5,611 nucleotides of DNA from an uncultured Chthoniobacterales bacterium (GTDB lineage Bacteria > Verrucomicrobiota > Verrucomicrobiia > Chthoniobacterales > UBA10450). The DNA lies in NCBI GenBank assembly GCA_955652255.1, contig CATPAW010000221.1, positions 1-5,611 on the forward strand, given 5' to 3'. Under the pieces are notes generated by a model, which was not told where the DNA came from, ran no database searches, and saw only the letters and a list, made by a program, of their open reading frames with translations. The position numbers and the translations under genes were made by a program. Shown one piece after another: positions 1 to 5,611 of this stretch (position 1 is its first letter; each line of letters opens with the position of its first letter).

Positions 1-797
1 ATGAACGCGGTGATTTGCTTGCGCTCTTTGCCGTTCACCATTTTCGGCGGCGTGCGCGCCATGACCACGAGCACGCCGGCTTTGACGCCGTTCGTGCACC
101 AAAGTTTTTCACCATTCAAAATGAACTCGGAGCCGTCCGGTGTCGGCTCCGCGCGCAAACTCATTGTCGCCGGATCGGAACCGGCATGCGTTTCCGTGAG
201 AGCGAATGCGGAAATCTCTCCGCCGGCCACACGCGGCAGATATTTTCGTTTTTGTTCTTCCGTGCCGAAAAGCAAGAGCGGCTGCGCTACGCCGATGGAT
301 TGATGAGCGGAGACGAGCGCGGCGACGTTTCCGTCCCAACTGCCGAGCAGAACGGCCGCGCGCCCATAATTGAATTGCGACAAACCGAGACCGCCGTATT
401 GCTTCGGCACTTTGATTCCAAAGGCGCCGATCTCGGCCAGCCCGGCAAAATTTTCGGCCGGAATTTCGCCCGTGCGATCGATCTCGTCCGGATCGACATG
501 GTCGCGCAAATAAGTTTCGAGTTTGTGTAAAAATGGATCGCCCGCGGCGCGATCGTCCGCGCTTTGTTCCGGAAAGGGATAAATGCGGCCGAAATCGTAG
601 CGACCGATGAAAAGATTACTCGCGAAACTGCCGCGATCGTCCAGCGGATCGCGCGACGCCTCAGCCAGCTCGAGCGCTTCCCGCTGACCCTTCGACATCC
701 TTGACGTGTCGATCACGGAGGCAGCGGCTGGCTTTTGCGATTTTGCGCTCGTCTCTTCGGCGATTTGTTTTTCAGGCACTTCGAGCGGCGTCTTCAT
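1..797 (-). CDS. Acyl-CoA dehydrogenase, VLCAD/ACAD9-like (3' end beyond window)
   Basis: Flavoenzyme that introduces the trans-2 double bond into acyl-CoA, the first step of each beta-oxidation round. The minus frame is open from ATG at 797 to the left edge, giving 265 residues with no stop. Residues 58-76 (SFASNLFIG...IYPFP) resemble the start of mature mitochondrial VLCAD. An acyl-CoA dehydrogenase N-terminal helical domain follows (about 88-195, including GAFGIKVPKQYGGLG at 124-138 and SAHQSIG at 163-169). The middle beta domain begins with the flavin-site signature FALTETHAGSD (198-208) and KLWCTNG (231-237). The catalytic glutamate and the long C-terminal part of this subfamily lie outside the window. 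Residues 7-34 look like a variable, Ala/Lys/Glu-rich tail. The ATG at 797 is preferred because GGAA lies nine bases upstream. It overlaps the end of the upstream multifunctional beta-oxidation gene by 26 bases, so the two are probably translationally coupled. GTG at 779 and ATG at 698 are alternative starts. Family certain; the VLCAD-like subgroup is inferred from remembered sequence likeness. Confidence 0.93.
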   Translation of the reverse strand, partial: MKTPLEVPEKQIAEETSAKSQKPAAASVIDTSRMSKGQREALELAEASRDPLDDRGSFASNLFIGRYDFGRIYPFPEQSADDRAAGDPFLHKLETYLRDHVDPDEIDRTGEIPAENFAGLAEIGAFGIKVPKQYGGLGLSQFNYGRAAVLLGSWDGNVAALVSAHQSIGVAQPLLLFGTEEQKRKYLPRVAGGEISAFALTETHAGSDPATMSLRAEPTPDGSEFILNGEKLWCTNGVKAGVLVVMARTPPKMVNGKERKQITAF

Positions 798-2841
798 AAA
801 ACGTGGTTCCGTCGCGCGCGCGTTTTTTCAAAAGTACGCATGGCGCAAACTTCTCATCGCTCTGCGCGAGCCGTTCCATCTCATCGACAATTTTCTTCAA
901 ACCGAAATGGTCGGCAAACCGAAGCGGCCCGCCACAAAACGGCGCGAAACCCGTCCCGAGAATCATCCCGTAATCGGCGTCTTCTGGCGACTCGACCACT
1001 ATTTCTTCCAGACAACGCGCCGCTTCGTTTACCACGAGAAAGATGAGGCGATGCGCAAGATCGACATCTTCGTTTCGCGCGGTTGAGCGCCGCCACTGTT
1101 CGAGCGACGCATTCGGCGTTTGCGATTTGCCTTCGTATTTATAAAAGCCGGCCCCGCTTTTTCGTCCGAGCAGGTTCGCTTCGCGCATTTTGCGCAAAAG
1201 TTCAGGAGCGTGATCGCGTTTGCCATATGCTTTTTCGAGCGTGCTCGCAATGTCGATCGTGATATCGACGCCGATCTCATCGATCAATCGCAGCGGTCCC
1301 ATCGGCATGCCCCATTCCACAAGCGCATTGTCGATCTTGTCCGCGTCGACGCCGTTTTCGAAAAGGGCGGCGGCCTCGACCAGATAGGGAAACAAAACCC
1401 GGTTGACGAGAAATCCAGGACTGTCGCGTACGACCACGGGAAGCTTTCCGATTTGCCTGACGAATGCGAGCGAATGCTCTTTCGTCTCTTCCGAGGTTTC
1501 TTTGCCGAGAACAACTTCAACAAGCTTCAGCCGGCTGACCGGATTGAAAAAGTGGAGCCCGATCACGCGATCCGGTGAAATTGTGCAAGCGGCCAATTCG
1601 CTGATCGGCAGCGCCGAAGTATTTGTGGCGACAATAGTTTTCGGGCCAACCTTCATGGAAAGATCGCGGAAGATCTCCTTTTTGATATCGATCTTTTCCG
1701 AGGCAGCTTCGATCACGACCTGGACATCGCGCAGTTCCATCGGCGCAGTCGAGGCAACGATACGGGCGCGGCCCTGTTTCGCTTTTTCCTCGCTCATCAA
1801 GCCGCGCTTCACTGCGTCGGCGTAAGTTTTCTCGATACTAGCGAGGCCGCGATCAATTAGTTCCCGGGTCACATCGCGCAGTATGACGGTGACGCCGCGC
1901 GAGCTCAGCCATTGGGCAATGCCGGAACCCATCACGCCGGCGCCGATCACGGCGGCGTGAACAACTTTGTCGGCCGGCGCTTTCGCTGTTCCTCTCTTAT
2001 ATTTTTCCGCCAGGAAAAAATTGCGGATCAAATTGCGCGTCGATTCCGTTTCGCCAAGATCGACAATCGTATTCAGCTCAAGCACAAGCGATTCATCGAC
2101 TGAAGTTGCCAGACCTTTTTTGACAACTTCGAGGGCGCGCGCCGGCGCGGCATTGCCGCTCTCCCGCGGCGCGAGAATTTCCTTGTCGATCTTTGCTGCG
2201 GGTGACGGCTTGCGTTTTCCCTCGCGCAATTTTTTCCGGGCAAGATCGACAAGTTGATCGCGCGGCACGATTTCATCGACCAAACCAAGCTTCAATGCTT
2301 CCGGCGCGGAATAAAGTTTGCCTTTCAAAATCACCTCGGCCGCGCGTTCCGGGCCGATCAAACGCGGCAGACGCGTACAACCGCCCCAGGCCGGGACGAG
2401 ACCGAGCGTCGTCTCCGGCAAACCAATTCGCGTCGCCGGATCATCCGACGCGATCCGATAGTCGCACGCGAGCGTGATCTCATAGCCGCCGCCGGCACAT
2501 GCGCCGTGAATCGCGGCCGCGGTCGGAATCTTCGACGCGGCGATGCGGTTGAAAATGCGCTGCCCTCTGGCGATGAAATCGCGCAGTTCACCGGTCTGCG
2601 CCTGCTTCAAAAGCGTCTTCAGGTCCGCACCAGCGATGAAGATCGACTTCTTTGCCGAGGAAATAATTAGACCACGCAACGACGCATCGCTTTCGATAAG
2701 ATCGACATGTTCGTTCAGCTCATTCAGTGTCGTCGCGTCAAACATGTTTGCGCCCGATTCCGGTCGATCGAACGTGAGCAAACAGACGTGATCGTCGCCG
2801 ATTTCGCGCTGAATCATCGAGCCAGTTAAGGTCGCAGGCAT
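772..2841 (-). CDS. fadJ: Multifunctional beta-oxidation enzyme: enoyl-CoA hydratase / 3-hydroxyacyl-CoA dehydrogenase (FadJ/FadB alpha subunit)
   Basis: A cytoplasmic fusion enzyme that hydrates trans-2-enoyl-CoA to L-3-hydroxyacyl-CoA and oxidises it with NAD+ to 3-ketoacyl-CoA. The chosen start gives 689 residues; E. coli FadJ has about 714 and FadB about 729. The crotonase domain covers about 9-200. It has an oxyanion-hole segment IAGADLK (69-75) and both expected acid residues, E121 in GGGYE and E143 in GLPETTLG. A helical linker (about 200-290) leads to the NAD-binding domain (about 294-472) with GAGVMGSG at 300-307. The catalytic pair is H430 in GLHFFNP and E442 in KLVEV. SPGFLVNR (474-481) opens the first C-terminal dehydrogenase domain, and a second, degenerate copy fills about 593-689. 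The ATG at 2841 is chosen because GGTGAAG lies nine bases upstream. A TTG at 2910 would add 23 basic residues but has no ribosome binding site. First gene of the operon with the acyl-CoA dehydrogenase. The FadJ versus FadB label is arbitrary: no adjoining thiolase gene is visible to decide it. Confidence 0.95.
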   Translation of the reverse strand: MPATLTGSMIQREIGDDHVCLLTFDRPESGANMFDATTLNELNEHVDLIESDASLRGLIISSAKKSIFIAGADLKTLLKQAQTGELRDFIARGQRIFNRIAASKIPTAAAIHGACAGGGYEITLACDYRIASDDPATRIGLPETTLGLVPAWGGCTRLPRLIGPERAAEVILKGKLYSAPEALKLGLVDEIVPRDQLVDLARKKLREGKRKPSPAAKIDKEILAPRESGNAAPARALEVVKKGLATSVDESLVLELNTIVDLGETESTRNLIRNFFLAEKYKRGTAKAPADKVVHAAVIGAGVMGSGIAQWLSSRGVTVILRDVTRELIDRGLASIEKTYADAVKRGLMSEEKAKQGRARIVASTAPMELRDVQVVIEAASEKIDIKKEIFRDLSMKVGPKTIVATNTSALPISELAACTISPDRVIGLHFFNPVSRLKLVEVVLGKETSEETKEHSLAFVRQIGKLPVVVRDSPGFLVNRVLFPYLVEAAALFENGVDADKIDNALVEWGMPMGPLRLIDEIGVDITIDIASTLEKAYGKRDHAPELLRKMREANLLGRKSGAGFYKYEGKSQTPNASLEQWRRSTARNEDVDLAHRLIFLVVNEAARCLEEIVVESPEDADYGMILGTGFAPFCGGPLRFADHFGLKKIVDEMERLAQSDEKFAPCVLLKKRARDGTTFYEDAARSA
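807..810 (-). promoter_or_regulatory. Probable ribosome binding site of the acyl-CoA dehydrogenase gene
   Basis: GGAA on the minus strand, nine bases before the ATG at 797 and inside the 3' end of the preceding gene. It supports 797 as the start and implies reinitiation by ribosomes finishing the upstream gene. Confidence 0.4.
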
Positions 2842-2965
2842 TGGAGTTATCTTCACCGCTTTTCGCGCAAATTCCAAGCGAAGAGGTGTAGCGCCATTGC
2901 GCTTCGGCAATCACAGTGTTAAAACTCGGCGGCATCCGCGGAGAGGCATCAACTTCGACAAGGTT
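2842..2965. promoter_or_regulatory. Divergent intergenic region between the beta-oxidation and mgtE-pit operons
   Basis: This 124-bp gap separates the two preferred ATG starts and must carry or adjoin the promoters of both blocks. On the plus strand the best sigma70-like pair I can find is TTGCGC (2897-2902) and TAAAAC (2920-2925) with a 17-base spacer. It matches the consensus only about half way, so it is a weak guess. No convincing pair is visible for the minus strand. A small inverted repeat ATTGC-N6-GCAAT spans 2896-2911, and a direct repeat GGCATC occurs at 2931-2936 and 2945-2950. Either could be chance. The mgtE leader is too short to hold an M-box or ykoK-type magnesium riboswitch. 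Confidence 0.45.
2851..2857 (-). promoter_or_regulatory. Ribosome binding site of the fadJ-like gene
   Basis: The minus strand reads GGTGAAG here, nine bases before the ATG at 2841. This purine-rich match to the anti-Shine-Dalgarno sequence decides for the ATG over the longer TTG start at 2910. Confidence 0.6.
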
Positions 2966-4363
2966 ATGGTCGGCAAACTTTTAGCACCCGAGATCAAGAG
3001 CATGATCGACGCTCGCAATTTCGGCGCGTTGCGCGAATTGTTTTCCGATTGGCCGCCGGCCGATGTCGCCGACGTGATCCTCGATCTTCCGGAAGACGAG
3101 CAGGTCATCATCTTCCGGGTGCTGCCGGCAGCACTGGCGGCGGACGTTTTCGAATACATCGGCATTGAGGAGCAGCAAAACTTGCTGCGGGCGATCGCGC
3201 ACGAACAGGTCGTCGGGATTTTGAACGAAATGTCGCCGGACGATCGCACGGCATTGCTCGAAGCAATGCCGAGCGCGGCGGCACGCCAGCTCATCCAGCT
3301 GCTCACGCCGGAGAAACGCCGGGTCGCGCAAACGCTTCTCGGTTATCCGGAAGGCAGCGTTGGGCGTTTGATCACGCCGGATTTTATCCCCGTGCATGAA
3401 GATTGGACGGTGAAGGAAGTTCTCGATTTTGTGCGCGAGTACGGGCGGGACAGCGAGACGCTCAACGTGATCTACGTGGTGGACGAGCGCGGCAAATTGA
3501 TCGACGACGTGCGCATGCGCGAGTTTCTGCTCAAACCGCTCACAGCCAAAGTGAGCGAGATCAGAGACCAAACGTTTGTCGCGCTGAAGGTGAACGATTC
3601 GCAGGAAGAAGCATTGAATCTTTTCCGGAAGTACGACCGCACCGCCCTCCCCGTGGTCGATTCCAACGGCGTGCTCGGCGGCATCGTAACGATCGACGAT
3701 ATGCTCGACGTGGCGGAGAAAGAAGCGACCGAAGACATCCAAAAGATCGGCGGCATGGAGGCACTGGATGAGCCGTACATGCGCATCTCGCTCTGGCGGA
3801 TGGTGCGCAAACGCGCGGGTTGGCTGGTGATTTTGTTTCTCGGCGAAATGCTCACCGCCACGGCCATGGCAAATTATCAGGATGAAATCGCCAAGGCGGT
3901 GGTGCTGGCCTTGTTTCTGCCGCTGATCATTTCCAGCGGCGGCAACTCCGGCTCGCAGGCATCGACCTTGATCATTCGCGCGATGGCGTTGGGCGAAGTG
4001 ACACTGCGCGATTGGTGGCGGGTGGCCAGCCGCGAAGTTCGCGCCGGTTTGTCTTTAGGCGGAATCCTCGGCGCAATTGGCGCGGCCTTGGTCGCGATTT
4101 GGTCGATGGTGGGCGAGCGTTATTTCCATCGACAACTCTATAGCCCGCACTGGCCGCTGGTTGCGATGACAGTGGGGGTCGCGCTGGTCGGCGTGGTTTT
4201 GTGGGGATCGCTTTCCGGCTCGATGCTGCCGTTTGTTTTGCGCCGGGTGGGCGCCGACCCGGCGACTTCATCCGCCCCGCTCGTGGCCACACTTGTCGAT
4301 GTTACCGGTTTGATCATTTACTTCAGCATCGCTTTGCTCATTATGCGCGGGGCGATGCTTTAA
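2966..4363 (+). CDS. mgtE: MgtE-family magnesium channel/transporter with CBS domains
   Basis: An inner-membrane Mg2+ channel, 465 residues from the chosen start (the family is typically about 450). The cytoplasmic N domain (about 18-130) shows the family's helical repeats, for example WPPADVADVILDLPEDE (29-45) and MSPDDRTALLEAMP (89-102). Two CBS domains follow at about 134-190 and 196-250. An acidic connecting helix ending in DDMLDVAEKEATED (244-257) matches the Mg2+-sensing plug of Thermus MgtE. Five hydrophobic segments lie at about 284-304, 310-330, 362-382, 398-424 and 438-461. They include the pore signature SGGNSGSQ (324-331) and LVDVTGL (443-449), whose D445 corresponds to the pore Asp that coordinates Mg2+ in the Thermus structure. 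Gating is therefore probably by intracellular Mg2+ at protein level. The ATG at 2966 aligns with the usual start, but only AAGG two bases upstream resembles a ribosome binding site. A TTG at 2897 is an unlikely longer alternative. First gene of the transport operon. Confidence 0.95.
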   Translation: MVGKLLAPEIKSMIDARNFGALRELFSDWPPADVADVILDLPEDEQVIIFRVLPAALAADVFEYIGIEEQQNLLRAIAHEQVVGILNEMSPDDRTALLEAMPSAAARQLIQLLTPEKRRVAQTLLGYPEGSVGRLITPDFIPVHEDWTVKEVLDFVREYGRDSETLNVIYVVDERGKLIDDVRMREFLLKPLTAKVSEIRDQTFVALKVNDSQEEALNLFRKYDRTALPVVDSNGVLGGIVTIDDMLDVAEKEATEDIQKIGGMEALDEPYMRISLWRMVRKRAGWLVILFLGEMLTATAMANYQDEIAKAVVLALFLPLIISSGGNSGSQASTLIIRAMALGEVTLRDWWRVASREVRAGLSLGGILGAIGAALVAIWSMVGERYFHRQLYSPHWPLVAMTVGVALVGVVLWGSLSGSMLPFVLRRVGADPATSSAPLVATLVDVTGLIIYFSIALLIMRGAML

Positions 4364-4365
4364 CC

Positions 4366-4370
4366 GGAAG
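4366..4370 (+). promoter_or_regulatory. Ribosome binding site of the DUF47 gene
   Basis: GGAAG starts two bases after the mgtE stop codon and lies five bases before the ATG at 4376. The tight packing supports cotranscription with mgtE and fixes the start of the DUF47 gene. Confidence 0.6.
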
Positions 4371-4375
4371 CGTTT

Positions 4376-5014
4376 ATGTTCTCGATTGGAAAGCTACTCG
4401 GACACGACGAAAAATTTTTCGATTTGCTGGAAGCGAGCGCGAAACAAGCTGACAGCAGCGTACATCATCTTGTCGATCTTCTGGGCAGATTGCAGGATAA
4501 TGAGTCACCGCAGGACCTGGCTAAATTTGCGGAGAGCCGGCGCGAGGACAAACGCATCACGCAGGAGCTGACCGAGCACCTTTCGAAAACGTTCATCACG
4601 CCGCTGGAGCGGGAAGACATCCAGGAACTGGCGGCCGCGCTCTACAAAATCCCGAAGACAGTCGAGAAAATCGGCGAGCGCATTCTGATTTCACCGCAGG
4701 ATTTGCACGGCTGGAGTTTTCGCAAGCAGGTGGAGCTTCTCGATCAAGCAGCCGAGGCCGTGCTCGCGATGGTGAAACAATTGCGCAAAGGCATGAACAT
4801 CAAAACCGCGCGCGAGATGAACGACAATCTGCAAACGATCGAAGGCGAAGCGGACGACCTCGAGCTGGAACTTTTGCGCGACCTTTACCAGGGCGATTAT
4901 TCGCCCAAGCACATCATTTTTCTGCGCGACCTTTACGAGTTGCTCGAAAAAGTGATCGATCGTTGCCGCGACGCCGGCAACATCGTTTTGCAAGTAGTGC
5001 TGAAGTACGCATAA
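4376..5014 (+). CDS. DUF47 / PhoU-like protein, Pit accessory protein
   Basis: A 212-residue soluble, almost wholly helical protein of the DUF47 (PhoU-related) family, members of which are usually encoded beside PiT phosphate permeases and are thought to modulate them. Visible family features are FFDLLEASA near the N terminus (14-22), FITPLEREDI (73-82), LYKIPKTVEKIGER (89-102), IEGEADDLELELLRDLY (154-170) and the C-terminal helix LYELLEKVIDRCRDAGN (186-202). The E/D-rich spacing in the last two segments resembles the metal-cluster motifs of PhoU. There is no signal peptide or membrane segment, so it is probably cytoplasmic and may dock on the permease. It begins 12 bases after the mgtE stop and ends 26 bases before the Pit start, so it sits between a Mg2+ channel and a phosphate carrier in one apparent operon. 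The exact biochemical role of the family is not settled; the assignment is by family and neighbourhood. Confidence 0.92.
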   Translation: MFSIGKLLGHDEKFFDLLEASAKQADSSVHHLVDLLGRLQDNESPQDLAKFAESRREDKRITQELTEHLSKTFITPLEREDIQELAAALYKIPKTVEKIGERILISPQDLHGWSFRKQVELLDQAAEAVLAMVKQLRKGMNIKTAREMNDNLQTIEGEADDLELELLRDLYQGDYSPKHIIFLRDLYELLEKVIDRCRDAGNIVLQVVLKYA

Positions 5015-5018
5015 CTCC

Positions 5019-5031
5019 GCGCGCGCCGCGC
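5019..5031 (+). other. Small GC hairpin before pit
   Basis: The 13 bases GCGCG-CGC-CGCGC can fold into a five-pair, all-GC stem with a three-base loop. It lies between the DUF47 stop and the pit ATG, ending nine bases before that ATG. No T-run follows, so it is not an intrinsic terminator. It could influence translation initiation of pit, where no Shine-Dalgarno sequence is visible. The repeat is short and simple enough to be chance in GC-rich DNA. Confidence 0.3.
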
Positions 5032-5040
5032 AAGATCGAC

Positions 5041-5611
5041 ATGTTCACGTTCATCATCGTCGTGCTGGCGGCGATCATCTTCGAGTACACGAACGGTTTT
5101 CACGACGCGGCTAACGCCATCGCGACCGTCGTTTCGACCAAAGTGTTGACCCCACGGCAAGCCATCGCCATGGCCGCGTTTTTCAATCTCACCGGCGCGA
5201 TGCTCGGTGGCGCCGTCGCCTCGACGGTGGGCAAAGGATTGGTCGACACGAACGTCGTCACCATGACCACCGTGCTCTGCGCGCTCATCGCCGCGTTTGT
5301 CTGGAACATGGCCACGTGGTGGTTCGGTCTTCCCTCGAGTTCGAGTCACGCGCTCATCGGCGGACTTTGCGGCGCCGCTCTTGCGACCGCGCGCGGCAAT
5401 TGGTCCGTCATTAAATGGAGTACGGGTCTATGGCCGAAAGTTATCGTCCCAATGCTCAGCTCACCCGTCGCCGGATTCGTTCTGGGCGGAGTCATCATGT
5501 TCCTGCTTTTCGTCGCGCTGCACCGGTTCACGCCGCATTTTGTTCACACCACCTTTGGCAAACTCCAAATCTTCAGCGCCGCCTGGATGGCGCACAGCCA
5601 CGGCACTAATG
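5041..5611 (+). CDS. pit: PiT-family inorganic phosphate permease (3' end beyond window)
   Basis: A low-affinity phosphate permease of the inner membrane. Family members such as E. coli PitA move phosphate with divalent metal as a neutral metal-phosphate complex, driven by protons. The 190 residues visible start with a hydrophobic segment (1-14) and the first PHO4 signature (NGFHDAANAIATVVSTK, 18-34). Further membrane segments follow at about 40-63, 72-95, 100-118 and 130-160. The conserved GLPSSSSHALIGG (96-108) lies in the first half. The frame stays open to the edge, stopping at AHSHGTN (184-190), the beginning of the second signature copy (normally continuing with D-A-Q). Thus roughly the first half of the inverted-repeat transporter is in view. 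The ATG at 5041 fits the usual N terminus, but no clear ribosome binding site precedes it. It follows the DUF47 gene by 26 bases and is very likely cotranscribed with it. Confidence 0.95.
   Translation, partial: MFTFIIVVLAAIIFEYTNGFHDAANAIATVVSTKVLTPRQAIAMAAFFNLTGAMLGGAVASTVGKGLVDTNVVTMTTVLCALIAAFVWNMATWWFGLPSSSSHALIGGLCGAALATARGNWSVIKWSTGLWPKVIVPMLSSPVAGFVLGGVIMFLLFVALHRFTPHFVHTTFGKLQIFSAAWMAHSHGTN

Noticed and set aside
1..530. Open frames on the plus strand of 100 and 171 codons at the left edge
   Set aside because: The minus strand here encodes a clear acyl-CoA dehydrogenase. The plus-strand translations show no domain and are antisense shadows.
706..2791. Several plus-strand open frames of 60-150 codons, such as 1120-1578 and 2254-2670
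   Set aside because: All lie opposite the fadJ-like gene, whose active-site residues are intact. None has a recognisable product or convincing ribosome binding site.
2896..2911. Inverted repeat ATTGC-N6-GCAAT as a regulator operator
   Set aside because: Five-base arms with a short spacer are expected about once by chance in an interval this size. It matches no operator I can name, so it is mentioned only inside the intergenic entry.
2897..2965. Longer mgtE protein starting at TTG 2897
   Set aside because: The extra 23 residues (Arg/His-rich) are unlike MgtE N termini, there is no ribosome binding site, and this start would overlap the possible TTG start of the divergent gene.
2842..2965. 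Magnesium riboswitch (M-box) upstream of mgtE
   Set aside because: The whole gap is 124 bp, shared by two divergent genes, and shows none of the long paired helices of an M-box. Any leader from the candidate promoter would be only about 35 bases.
2981..3742. A 253-codon open frame on the minus strand opposite mgtE
   Set aside because: It is a shadow of the strong codon bias of mgtE. Its translation has no recognisable family, is rich in His/Arg/Asp, and lies entirely inside a gene with clear MgtE domains.
4933..5349. A 138-codon minus-strand frame across the DUF47-pit junction
   Set aside because: It is antisense to two well-supported genes, and its Arg/Gly/Asp/His-rich composition is typical of a shadow frame.

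Overview
The window holds five protein-coding genes in two divergently transcribed blocks. No RNA gene, mobile element, CRISPR array or convincing terminator was recognised. By eye the DNA is moderately GC-rich, with many GATC/CGATCG words and clear G/C preference at third codon positions. The protein flavour (a FadB/FadJ-type multifunctional enzyme followed by a VLCAD-like acyl-CoA dehydrogenase, and a DUF47 protein with a ...LYKIPKTVEK... segment next to Pit) suggests a soil or freshwater Verrucomicrobiota, perhaps a Spartobacteria/Chthoniobacterales-like lineage. This is an impression from remembered family likeness, not a phylogenetic result. An acidobacterial or planctomycetal origin cannot be excluded.

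Left block, minus strand (positions 2841 down to 1): a beta-oxidation operon. The first gene encodes a 689-residue fusion of enoyl-CoA hydratase and 3-hydroxyacyl-CoA dehydrogenase (FadJ/FadB alpha-subunit type). Its last 26 bases overlap the start of the second gene, an acyl-CoA dehydrogenase resembling mitochondrial VLCAD/ACAD9, which runs off the left edge without its C-terminal half. Together they cover three of the four steps of the beta-oxidation spiral: dehydrogenation, hydration and second oxidation. No thiolase is present in the window.

Centre: a 124-bp divergent intergenic region (2842-2965) should contain the promoters of both blocks. Only weak candidate elements are visible.

Right block, plus strand (2966 to the right edge): an ion-transport operon. 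MgtE (magnesium channel, 465 residues with regulatory N and CBS domains) is followed after 12 bp by a DUF47/PhoU-like Pit-accessory protein (212 residues). After another 26 bp comes a PiT-family phosphate permease, cut at its second signature motif by the right edge. Grouping a Mg2+ channel with a low-affinity phosphate system fits coordinated handling of Mg2+ and phosphate, because Pit permeases are known to carry metal-phosphate complexes.

All five are recognisable members of known families with their visible key residues intact. I see no previously undescribed system here. The points most worth a second look are the mgtE-DUF47-pit grouping, the VLCAD-like dehydrogenase with its overlapping start, and the missing Shine-Dalgarno plus GC hairpin in front of pit.
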